Positions 33,694-42,300 of a stretch of DNA of 49,586 nucleotides are shown here, one piece after another; position 1 is the first letter of the stretch, and every line of letters starts with the position of its first letter. Source of the DNA: Candidatus Ruthenibacterium merdavium (GTDB lineage: Bacteria; Bacillota; Clostridia; Oscillospirales; Ruminococcaceae); the NCBI GenBank assembly GCA_019119935.1, contig DWWA01000002.1, forward strand, positions 1 to 49,586. The letters are read 5' to 3'. The notes beneath the pieces were generated by a model, which worked only from the letters and a program-made list of their open reading frames with translations, ran no database searches and was not told where the DNA came from. The position numbers were made by a program, and so were the translations under genes.

Positions 33694-34995
33694 TTATATC
33701 CGTTCAAAGTAACGCGCCATTTCATAAGCATGAGGGTCTTTGCTTGCGGTAAAATCCGCAGCCTCGCGCTCTTTATCGCGCAAATAATTGCAAAGCAGCT
33801 TTTCCGGCAAAACGCGCTTTAAAAACGCGCTGTTTTTAGCAAGCTCCACGGCGCTTTGCAAACTGTCGGGCAGCGCTTCAAAGCCCGCAACGTCGTTTAC
33901 ATAAACATTTCCGTCAAAAGCTTCACTCAGCGTTAAGCCCTCGGCAACGCCTTCCATACCGGCGTGCAGCAGCAGTGCGGTCAAAAGATACAAATTACAC
34001 GACGGATCGGGGCTGCGCAGTTCCATGCGCGCATCGCTTCCGGTTGCAGCCGGAACGCGAACCAGTGTGGAGCGGTTTTGCTTCGACCAGTTTACCACGC
34101 ACGGCGCTTCACACTTGCCAAACCGCAAATAGGAACCGGGCAGCGGATTGGCAAACACGGTAATCTCTACAATGCGCCGCAAAATTCCCGCCAGAAATGC
34201 ACGGGCGTCTGCATCAGTATCAAACTTTGCAAACAGATTTTCACCGCTTTTTAAAAGCGACAGGTTAATATGCAGACCGTTTCCGCTCTCGTCCGGCAAG
34301 GGTTTGGGCAAAAACGAAGCAAACAGACCGTTTTGTTCCGAAACCGCCTTTACTACGGTGTGCAGCGTAATAAAATCATCCACAGCGCGCATGGGCGATG
34401 CACATCGGATATCAATTTCGTTTTGTCCAGGCCCGTGCTCATGGTGGCTTCGCTCAGGATGTACGCCCATTTCTTCCAGCGTCAGGCAAATATCGCGGCG
34501 CACATTTTCGCCTTTATCCATCGGCGCTACGTCCAAATACCCCGCTTTGTCAAACGGGGTTAAAGTGGGCGCTCCCTTTTCATCGGTTTCAAAAAGATAA
34601 AATTCGCACTCCGGCCCCACCAAAAAACCGTAACCGTCGGCCTGCGCCTTTTCCTGCGCGGCTTGCAGCAAATAGCGTCCGTCGCCTTCAAACGGGCGAC
34701 CGTCCGGGTAACGGATATGACAGAATAAACGCGCTACGCACCCTTCCGACGGACGCCACGGCAAAAGTGCAAACGTGGACAAGTCGGGAAAGAGAAATAA
34801 ATCCGATTCCTCTACATTGGAAAAGCCGGAAATGGCAGAAGCATCAAAGGAAATGCCCTTTTCCACCGCCTGCGGCAGACGGTCTGCCATAATGGCAATA
34901 TTTTTCGGAATACCGAAAATATCACAGAACACCAGCCGAATAAACTTCACGTCATGATCTTCAATCATTTCCATCAATTTTGTAAGCTGCGGCAT
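33694..34995 (-). CDS. glnA: Glutamine synthetase, type I
   Basis: Makes glutamine from glutamate, ammonia and ATP. It is about 433 residues and belongs to the GSI-alpha-like group. VGPECEFYLFE and SHHEHGPGQNEIDIR carry metal ligands, NGLHINLSL is the ATP/glutamate site, and RSPDPSCNLYLLTALLL lies near the C-terminus. There is no adenylylation loop region, as expected outside GSI-beta. GGGGG lies seven bases before the second of two close ATGs, so I prefer 34995 over 35001. It follows pyrG by 31 bases and precedes the ANTAR gene, forming one operon. Confidence 0.95.
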   Translation of the reverse strand: MPQLTKLMEMIEDHDVKFIRLVFCDIFGIPKNIAIMADRLPQAVEKGISFDASAISGFSNVEESDLFLFPDLSTFALLPWRPSEGCVARLFCHIRYPDGRPFEGDGRYLLQAAQEKAQADGYGFLVGPECEFYLFETDEKGAPTLTPFDKAGYLDVAPMDKGENVRRDICLTLEEMGVHPERSHHEHGPGQNEIDIRCASPMRAVDDFITLHTVVKAVSEQNGLFASFLPKPLPDESGNGLHINLSLLKSGENLFAKFDTDADARAFLAGILRRIVEITVFANPLPGSYLRFGKCEAPCVVNWSKQNRSTLVRVPAATGSDARMELRSPDPSCNLYLLTALLLHAGMEGVAEGLTLSEAFDGNVYVNDVAGFEALPDSLQSAVELAKNSAFLKRVLPEKLLCNYLRDKEREAADFTASKDPHAYEMARYFERI

Positions 34996-35026
34996 CTTCA
35001 TTCCCCCTTATATTTTATAAACCTCG

Positions 35027-36625
35027 TCAAATATCGCCCGCCGCTTGCACAAATGCACGGAAAATCGGGTGTGCTTTGTTGGGGCGGCTTTTAAACTCAG
35101 GATGGTACTGCACGGCCACAAAGAACGGATGGTCGGCATACTCTACCGCTTCCACCAAGCGTCCATCCGGCGAAGTACCGCTCAACACAAGCCCCGCTTT
35201 TTGCAATTCTTCGCGGAACGTATTGCTCACCTCATAGCGGTGACGGTGGCGTTCTTGAATTTCACTTGCTTCATAAATCTCATGCATGCGGCTGTTTTGA
35301 GCCAATACACACGGGTATGCGCCCAAACGCATCGTACCGCCTTTGGGTGCGTCGGCGTTTTGGTCGGGCATCCAGTCAATGACACGGTGGGCGCTGTCCG
35401 GCGCAAATTCAGAGGAATTCGCGTCCTGCCAGCCGCACAAATGGCGCGCCGCTTCAATGACGGCAATCTGCATGCCAAGGCAAATACCGAAATACGGCAC
35501 ACGGTTTTCACGCGCGTATTGCGCCGCAGTGATCATCCCTTCAATGCCGCGCTCACCAAAGCCGCCCGGCACCAGAATTCCCTGCACATTCTTTAATTGC
35601 TCTTTCACATTGTCCGGTGTCAGGCCCTCGGCATCCACCCAATGCAAATGCACTTTTTTGCCGTTTTGATAACCGGCATGGCGCAGGGCTTCCACTACGG
35701 AGAGATACGCATCGTGCAGCTCCACATATTTGCCCACAATGGCAATTTCCACCGTTTCAGAAAGAGAATCCACCTGCCTGCACAGTGCTTCCCACTCAGT
35801 TAAATCGGGCTTTGTTTCCTGCCAGCCAAAACGGCGGCACACAATGTCATCCAGCTTTGCGCGATGAAGCATGAGCGGCGCTTCATAGAGATTATCCAGC
35901 GTGCGGTTTTCAATGACGCAGTCTTCGTCTACATTGCAGAAAGCGGCAATTTTCTGCAAAATGCCGTCTTCTAACGGTTCGTCGCAGCGCGCAATAATGA
36001 CATCCGGCATAATGCCCATGCTTTGCAGCTCATGCACGGAGTGCTGGGCAGGCTTGGTTTTATGCTCGCCGCTGCACTTCAAGTATGGCACCAGCACCAC
36101 ATGCAAAAACATGCAATTTTCGCGGCCCACCTCACGGCTTACTTGACGGATGGCCTCCAAAAACGGCTGACTTTCAATATCACCAATGGTACCGCCGATT
36201 TCCGTAATCACCACATCGGCGTTTGTATACTCTGCAATGCCGAGCACATATTTTTTAATCTCGCGCGTGACATGGGGAATAATCTGCACCGTGCCGCCGA
36301 GATACTCGCCGCGGCGCTCTTTGTGAAGTACATTCCAGTACACGCGCCCGCTCGTGAGGTTAGACATTTTGTTTAAATCTTCGTCGATAAAGCGCTCATA
36401 GTGGCCCAAATCGAGGTCGGTTTCCGCGCCGTCGTCTGTTACAAACACTTCCCCGTGCTGGTAAGGGCTCATCGTGCCCGGGTCAACGTTCATATAAGGG
36501 TCTAATTTTTGAGCGGCAACTTTCAGCCCGCGCTGCTTGAGCAGCCGCCCCAGGCTTGCCGCACTGATGCCCTTTCCTAAACCAGATACCACGCCGCCCG
36601 TTACAAACACATGCTTGCTTTTCAC
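35027..36625 (-). CDS. pyrG: CTP synthase
   Basis: Aminates UTP to CTP using glutamine. The protein is 532 residues. The N-terminal synthetase domain has [20 protein letters not shown], and the C-terminal class I glutaminase has GICLGMQ with the catalytic Cys and HPEFKSRP. The start is taken as the GTG at 36625 with GGAGGGG seven bases upstream; the ATG seven codons earlier has no ribosome site. It is the first gene of the block pyrG-glnA-ANTAR-wbuX-hisF2-hisH2. The leader holds an ANTAR-like attenuator, unusual for pyrG, which in Bacillus is controlled by CTP-dependent reiterative transcription. Confidence 0.97.
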   Translation of the reverse strand: MKSKHVFVTGGVVSGLGKGISAASLGRLLKQRGLKVAAQKLDPYMNVDPGTMSPYQHGEVFVTDDGAETDLDLGHYERFIDEDLNKMSNLTSGRVYWNVLHKERRGEYLGGTVQIIPHVTREIKKYVLGIAEYTNADVVITEIGGTIGDIESQPFLEAIRQVSREVGRENCMFLHVVLVPYLKCSGEHKTKPAQHSVHELQSMGIMPDVIIARCDEPLEDGILQKIAAFCNVDEDCVIENRTLDNLYEAPLMLHRAKLDDIVCRRFGWQETKPDLTEWEALCRQVDSLSETVEIAIVGKYVELHDAYLSVVEALRHAGYQNGKKVHLHWVDAEGLTPDNVKEQLKNVQGILVPGGFGERGIEGMITAAQYARENRVPYFGICLGMQIAVIEAARHLCGWQDANSSEFAPDSAHRVIDWMPDQNADAPKGGTMRLGAYPCVLAQNSRMHEIYEASEIQERHRHRYEVSNTFREELQKAGLVLSGTSPDGRLVEAVEYADHPFFVAVQYHPEFKSRPNKAHPIFRAFVQAAGDI

Positions 36626-36647
36626 GAAAACCCCTCCGTATTTCATT

Positions 36648-36710
36648 AAAAAAGGGGTTCACCAAACACCGGCACGTCACCGGCACTTGATGAACCCCAT
36701 TGTTCTTCAA
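36648..36710 (-). promoter_or_regulatory. ANTAR-type attenuator in the pyrG leader
   Basis: On the minus strand TTGAAGAAC-[AATGGG]-GTTCATCAA (36710-36687) forms a nine-pair stem with one A-A mismatch and a six-base loop with A1 and G4. Its 3' part overlaps the arm GGGGTTCA of a terminator, paired with TGAACCCC and six Ts (36698-36648). The antiterminator hairpin begins about two bases after the predicted transcription start. Confidence 0.75.
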
Positions 36711-36718
36711 TGGAAGTT

Positions 36719-36747
36719 ATTATAGTCGTTTTGACACAAAATGTCAA
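36719..36747 (-). promoter_or_regulatory. Sigma-A promoter of the pyrG-glnA-ANTAR block
   Basis: On the minus strand: TTGACA (36747-36742), a 17-bp spacer and TATAAT (36724-36719), a perfect consensus. Confidence 0.9.
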
Positions 36748-36800
36748 TTCTATTTTTCAAAAAACAAGCAAATCATTGTTCGGCCGGGCTGGGCGCTGTT

Positions 36801-38900
36801 TTAAACCGAGAACAGCAGTGCTTCATAGTTCGGATATGGCAAAAGCTCCTGCGGCAGATAGCCCTCAGCTTCGTCCGCCGGGGTGCGGATATCTTGCATA
36901 TCCTGCAAAATCACCTGCTGATAGTACTTCGCCTGCTCCAGCGGGTCAGAGATACCCTCTGCCTTTTCGAGATGTTCAGCAAGCACATCTGCTCCCTCAT
37001 AAACGGCTTGCACCAACTCGTTGATTTTCGTCAGGCGCTTGCGCTCTGCAGTGCTGGTCAGTGCAGGGTCAACGCCGGTTTTGCCTTGAATGACAGAAAC
37101 CAGCTGGGCAATATAGCGCTCTGCGGCGGGCAAAAAGTCGTGATGCAGCATCGAGAGCATGGCTTTTGCTTCAACGTGCAGCGTTTTGCTGTACCCTTCC
37201 AGCAGAATGACATAGCGCGAAACCATTTCTTCTCTGGTAAAGATATGATGGTCGGTGAAGAGCTTCACGTTTTTCTCGTCAATAAAGTGCGGCAGCGCGT
37301 CGGGCGTTGCCTTGAGGTTATAAAGGCCGCGCTTCTCCGCTTCTTCCACCCACTCATCCGTGTAGCCGTTGCCGTTAAAGATAACCCGTTTATGCTGTGT
37401 TACCGTGCGTTTCAAAAGGTCGTATACCGCCTCGCTGCGCTCGCTTTCACTCGTATCTTTCAGCTCCTCGTAAAAACCGCGCAGCACCTGCGCCACGGCG
37501 GTGTTGAGTACGATATTCGGGCCGGAAACGGAAATTTCCGAGCCGAGCATGCGGAACTCAAATTTATTTCCGGTGAAGGCAAAGGGCGATGTACGGTTGC
37601 GGTCTGTGGTGTCTTTGAAAAAGCGCGGAATTACTGCTGCGCCGATTTCCATGGGCACTGCTTCCCTTTTCGCAAGAAACGTGCCGTTTTCAATGGAATC
37701 AAGCACTTCTGTCAGCTCATCGCCGAGGAAGATTGACACAATGGCAGGCGGCGCTTCGTTTGCACCCAAGCGGTGGTCATTTCCGGCGCTGGCAACCGAC
37801 ACGCGCAGCAAGTCTGCGTAGTCGTCTACCGCTTTGATGACAGCAACAAGGAATACCAAAAACTGGATGTTTTCGCGCGGGGTCGAACCGGGGTACAACA
37901 GATTTGTTCCGGTGTTGGTAATCATCGACCAGTTGTTGTGTTTGCCGCTGCCGTTGATGCCCTCAAACGGTTTTTCATGCAGCAGGCACACAAGCCCATG
38001 GCGGTCGGCCACCTTCTTCATCATTTCCATGGTAAGCTGGTTGTGGTCAACGGCAATATTGGCGGTGTCGAACACGGGAGCCAGCTCATGCTGGGCAGGC
38101 GCAACCTCGTTGTGCTTTGTTTTGGCGGGAACACCCAGCTTCCAAAGTTCTTCGTCCAGCTCATGCATGTATGCCGAAACGCGCGATTTCAGCGTGCCGA
38201 AATAATGGTCTTCCATCTCTTGGCCTTTCGGGGCCATCGCGCCCAAAAGCGTGCGTCCGGTGAACACCAAATCCCGGCGTTTTGCATACAGGTCTTTATC
38301 CACCAAAAAATATTCCTGTTCCGGGCCAATGGTGGTCAAAACGCTTTTTACGTCTGTACTTCCCAGCAGATGCAGCACCTTCACCGCTTCTTTGCTCAGC
38401 GTTTCCATGGAGCGCAGCAGCGGCGTCTTTTTGTCCAGCGCTTCGCCGCTGTACGAGCAGAATGCCGTGGGAATATAAAGTGTTCCGTCCTTGATAAAGG
38501 CCGGGGAAGTCGGGTCCCAAGCGGTATATCCTCTGGCCTCAAAGGTCGCGCGAAGGCCGCCCGACGGGAAGCTGGATGCGTCCGGCTCGCCCTTAATCAG
38601 CTCTTTGCCGGAAAAATCCATAATCACTTCGCCATGGCCAATCGGAGTCAGGAAACTGTCGTGCTTTTCGGCGGTGTTTCCCGTCATGGGCTGGAACCAG
38701 TGGGTATAGTGTGTTGCACCGTGCTCCACAGCCCATTCTTTCATCGCAACTGCCACGGCATTTGCCACTTCCAAGCCCAGCGGGCGGTTTTCCTCGATGG
38801 TTTTTCTGAGTGCGCGATACACCTCTTTGGGCAGCTTTTCACGCATCACACGATCACCAAACACCAAACTTCCGTACAATTCAGGAATTTTTTTCGACAT
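36801..38900 (-). CDS. glnN: Glutamine synthetase, type III
   Basis: The large 12-mer form of glutamine synthetase. It is 699 residues, the family length. The GSIII signature segments are visible: GATHYTHWFQPMTGNTAEKHDSF is split across residues 96-118, KAKHNEVAPAQHELAPVFD-like text lies near 270, and NGSGKHNNWSM carries the ATP-site glycine loop. The start is the ATG at 38900 with AAAGGAG nine bases upstream. It is divergent from gltB across 475 bases and has its own promoter and attenuator. Type III enzymes are common in Bacteroides and Clostridia and are often nitrogen-regulated. Confidence 0.97.
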   Translation of the reverse strand: MSKKIPELYGSLVFGDRVMREKLPKEVYRALRKTIEENRPLGLEVANAVAVAMKEWAVEHGATHYTHWFQPMTGNTAEKHDSFLTPIGHGEVIMDFSGKELIKGEPDASSFPSGGLRATFEARGYTAWDPTSPAFIKDGTLYIPTAFCSYSGEALDKKTPLLRSMETLSKEAVKVLHLLGSTDVKSVLTTIGPEQEYFLVDKDLYAKRRDLVFTGRTLLGAMAPKGQEMEDHYFGTLKSRVSAYMHELDEELWKLGVPAKTKHNEVAPAQHELAPVFDTANIAVDHNQLTMEMMKKVADRHGLVCLLHEKPFEGINGSGKHNNWSMITNTGTNLLYPGSTPRENIQFLVFLVAVIKAVDDYADLLRVSVASAGNDHRLGANEAPPAIVSIFLGDELTEVLDSIENGTFLAKREAVPMEIGAAVIPRFFKDTTDRNRTSPFAFTGNKFEFRMLGSEISVSGPNIVLNTAVAQVLRGFYEELKDTSESERSEAVYDLLKRTVTQHKRVIFNGNGYTDEWVEEAEKRGLYNLKATPDALPHFIDEKNVKLFTDHHIFTREEMVSRYVILLEGYSKTLHVEAKAMLSMLHHDFLPAAERYIAQLVSVIQGKTGVDPALTSTAERKRLTKINELVQAVYEGADVLAEHLEKAEGISDPLEQAKYYQQVILQDMQDIRTPADEAEGYLPQELLPYPNYEALLFSV

Positions 38901-38939
38901 AACAAAAGCTCCTTTCCTCACGGTAAACCCCGTAAATGC

Positions 38940-38983
38940 AAAAAGACGCCTTGAGCCGTTACAGCTCAAAGCGTCTTTGCTTT
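38940..38983 (-). promoter_or_regulatory. ANTAR-type attenuator in the glnN leader
   Basis: On the minus strand AAAGC-[AAAGAC]-GCTTT (38983-38968) has a six-base loop with A1 and G4. It overlaps the 5' arm of a strong 15-bp terminator (AAAGACGCTTTGAGC, 38978-38964, pairing with GCTCAAGGCGTCTTT) followed by five Ts. The hairpin lies about three bases after the predicted transcription start. Confidence 0.75.
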
Positions 38984-38992
38984 CTGCTTGGT

Positions 38993-39020
38993 AGTATACT
39001 CCTTTTTTTGCGGTTGTCAA
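38993..39020 (-). promoter_or_regulatory. Sigma-A promoter of glnN
   Basis: On the minus strand: TTGACA (39020-39015), a 16-bp spacer and TATACT (38998-38993). Confidence 0.85.
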
Positions 39021-39171
39021 CTCCCTTTTTCCGTGCATATTTTTCCAGTTTGCCCGTTATGTCAAAGCGCCTTAAAGGTAATAAAAGGGCACTCGCCGTC
39101 ACATTGACACAATTTACCCCTTTAGCAGCATAATGTATTTGTGTGTTGTGCTGATTTTCGCAAAAAGCCCT

Positions 39172-39199
39172 TTGCAAACGGCGAAAAATAGCGTATAGT
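39172..39199 (+). promoter_or_regulatory. Likely promoter of gltB-gltD-asnB
   Basis: TTGCAA, a 16-bp spacer and TATAGT, giving a leader of about 170 bases. Confidence 0.65.
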
Positions 39200-39207
39200 G
39201 ATGTACA

Positions 39208-39344
39208 CAACCAGGGCGTTTCTGAAAACAAAGAAATGCAAAAAATTTCGGCTTTTCAGAAAGCCCCTAAAAACATTTTTGACAAAGGCGTCAAAAGAAA
39301 ACTGTCGTTTTGCGGCAGGCTTCTTTTGGCGTCTTTTTGTTTTT
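39208..39344 (+). promoter_or_regulatory. Leader of gltB with ANTAR-type attenuator
   Basis: A first strong hairpin pairs GGGC-G-TTTCTGAAAA (about 39213-39227) with TTTTCAGAAA-GCCC (ending about 39266). A second, TTTTGAC-[AAAGGC]-GTCAAAA (39277-39296), has a six-base loop with A1 and G4, the same loop as in the wbuX leader. It overlaps the 5' arm of a terminator (GGCGTCAAAAGAA from 39287, pairing with TTCTTTTGGCGTC and a T-run, ending 39344). The antiterminator and terminator exclude each other. Confidence 0.72.
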
Positions 39345-39374
39345 CCGAACAGGAACTTTAAGGGGGATGGGAAG

Positions 39375-42300
39375 ATGAAACAGCAAAACACCTTGTACCA
39401 CCCGTCGTTTGAGCACGACAACTGCGGCATCGGCGCGGTGGTGAATGTAAACGGCGCGCAAACCCATGCCGTCGTTGACGATGCTTTAAAAATTGTGGAA
39501 ACACTCGCCCACCGTGCCGGGCGCGATGCAGAGGGAACCACGGGCGACGGCGTTGGGATTCTGACGCAGATTCCCCACAGCTTTTTTGCAAAAGAATGTG
39601 AAGCGCTGGGCTTTTCGCTGGGCGCAGCGCGGCAGTACGGCGTGGGCATGTTCTTTTTGCCAAAGGAGGAGCTCAAGCTCAGCCGTGCCAAAAAAATGTT
39701 TGAAACAGTTGCCCAAAAAGAAGGGCTTTCCTGCCTTGGCTGGCGTGAAGTGCCCTGCGCGAAAGAAACGCTCAGCCAAAAAGCACTCGATGCCATGCCG
39801 TGCATCATGCAGTGCTTTGTCAAACGTCCGAAAGAGGCTGTCACCGATTTAGACTTTGACCGTCGGCTTTATCTCGTGCGCCGCATTTTTGAGCAAAGCG
39901 CCGAGGAGGTCTATGTGCCTTCGCTTTCCTGCCGCACCATTGTCTACAAAGGCATGTTCCTTGTCACACAGCTGCGCCTTTTTTACACCGACTTGCAAAA
40001 CAAGGAATTTTGCTCGGCACTGGCGCTTGTACACTCGCGCTTTTCCACCAACACCGTACCCAGCTGGCACCGCGCGCACCCCAACCGCCTGATGGTGCAT
40101 AACGGCGAAATCAACACTATCAAAGGCAACGCCGACAAAATGCTGGCACGCGAGGAAGCGCTGCACGGGGGCGCACTGTCGGCAGAGGATCTGCACCGTA
40201 TTTTCCCGGTGATTGACCGCAGCGGTTCCGATTCCGCCATGCTGGACAACACACTGGAATTTTTGATGATGAACGGCATTGAACTTCCGCTGGCCGTCAG
40301 CATTGCCATTCCTGAACCTTGGGCGCATAACGCCGCCCTTTCGGACGAGCAGCGCGATTTTTACCAGTATTACGCCACGATGATGGAGCCGTGGGACGGC
40401 CCTGCTTCTATTTTATTTTCCGACGGCGACTGCATGGGCGCGGTGCTCGACCGCAACGGCCTGCGTCCTTCGCGCTATTATATCACAAAAGATGGTCGTT
40501 TGATTTTGTCCTCGGAAGTCGGTGTTTTGAATATTCCCGAGGAAACGATTCTCAAAAAAGACCGCTTGTATCCGGGCAAAATGCTGCTTGTGGATTTGCA
40601 CGCGGGCAAGGTGCTTTCCGACGAAGAAATCAAAGAGCGTTATGCATTGGCACATCCTTACGGCGAATGGCTCAGCCGCAATCTTGTCGAGCTGAAGGAT
40701 TTAAAAATTCCGAACGAGCTTGTTCCTAAAATCGACACCGAGGAGCGTGCACGCCTGCAAACTGTGTTCGGGTATACCTATGAAGATTACCGCGACACCG
40801 TTCACGCCATGGCGCTCAACGGAAGCGAAGCCATCGGGGCGATGGGGGTTGATACGCCTATTGCCGCCCTGTCGGAGCATTATCAGCCCTTATTCGGCTT
40901 TTTCAAGCAGATGTTTGCACAGGTGACAAACCCGCCCATCGACTCCGGCAAAGAAAAAATTGTCACCTCCACCACGGTTTATGTGGGTAAAACAGGCAAT
41001 TTGTTTACGCCGTGCGCGGAAAACTGCAATGTATTAAAAATCAACAACCCCATTTTAACCGATCTTGATCTTTTAAAAATCAAACACATGAACCTCCCCG
41101 GCTTCCATGTTGCCTGCGTATCAACCGTGTTTTTCAAAAACACCCCCATCAAAGAGGCGCTGGAGCATTTATTTATCGAAGTGGACAAAGCCTACTATGA
41201 CAAAGCCAATATTTTGATTTTGTCTGACCGAGGAACGGATGAAAACCATCTTGCCCTGCCGTCTTTGTTGGCTGTTTCTGCGGTGCACAAGCATCTTGTG
41301 AAAACGAAAAAATGCACGGCACTTTCCATTATTTTGGAGTCGGGCGAGCCAAAAGGTGTGCATGATTTTGCTACCTTGCTGGGCTACGGTGCTTGTGCGG
41401 TGAACCCGTATCTTGCTCACAGCACCATCGCGGGGTTGATTGAGGACGGCTTGCTGGAAAAAGACTATTATGCTGCTGTGCAGGACTACGACCGTGCCGT
41501 GATGAACGGCATTGTAAAAATTGCGGCAAAAATGGGTATTTCCACCTTGCAATCGTACCAAGGCAGCCAGATTTTTGAAGCGCTGGGCCTCTCCAAAGCA
41601 CTGATTGACGATTACTTTACCGGAACTGTCAGCCGCATCGGCGGCTTAACGCTTGCCGATATTGAAACCGCCTTGCACCGTCAGCACGCCAAGGCATTCG
41701 ACCCGCTGGGGCTGAAAACCGACTACACCCTGCCTTCCATCGGACGGCACAAAGCGCGCAGCGGCGGCGAGGTGCACCGCTATCACCCGCAGACGATTCA
41801 CCTGCTTCAGCAATCTACCCGCCTTTCCGACTACGGTCTGTTTAAGCAATATACCGAACAAGTGGACGGCCTTGGCGGAAGCATTCGCAGCCTGCTGGAC
41901 TTCGTTTATCCGAAAGAGGGAATCTCTTTGGACGAAGTTGAGCCGGTCGAAAGCATTGTACGCCGCTTTAAAACGGGAGCAATGTCCTACGGTTCGATTT
42001 CACAGGAAGCGCATGAAGCACTGGCGATTGCCATGAACCGCTTAGGCGGAAAATCGAACAGCGGAGAGGGCGGCGAAAGTGACGAACGCTTGAGCGAAGC
42101 AGGCCGCACAAACGGGCGAAGCTCAGCCATCAAGCAGGTGGCGAGCGGCCGCTTTGGCGTTACCAGCCGTTATCTCGTCAGCGCAAAAGAATTGCAAATC
42201 AAAATGGCACAGGGCGCAAAGCCCGGCGAGGGCGGCCATCTGCCCGGTAAAAAAGTATATCCGTGGATTGCCAAAACGCGCCACTCCACACCGGGCGTCA

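Noticed and set aside
37773-38954. A 393-codon plus-strand frame opposite glnN
   Set aside because: Antisense shadow of type III glutamine synthetase; no ribosome site and no recognisable motifs.
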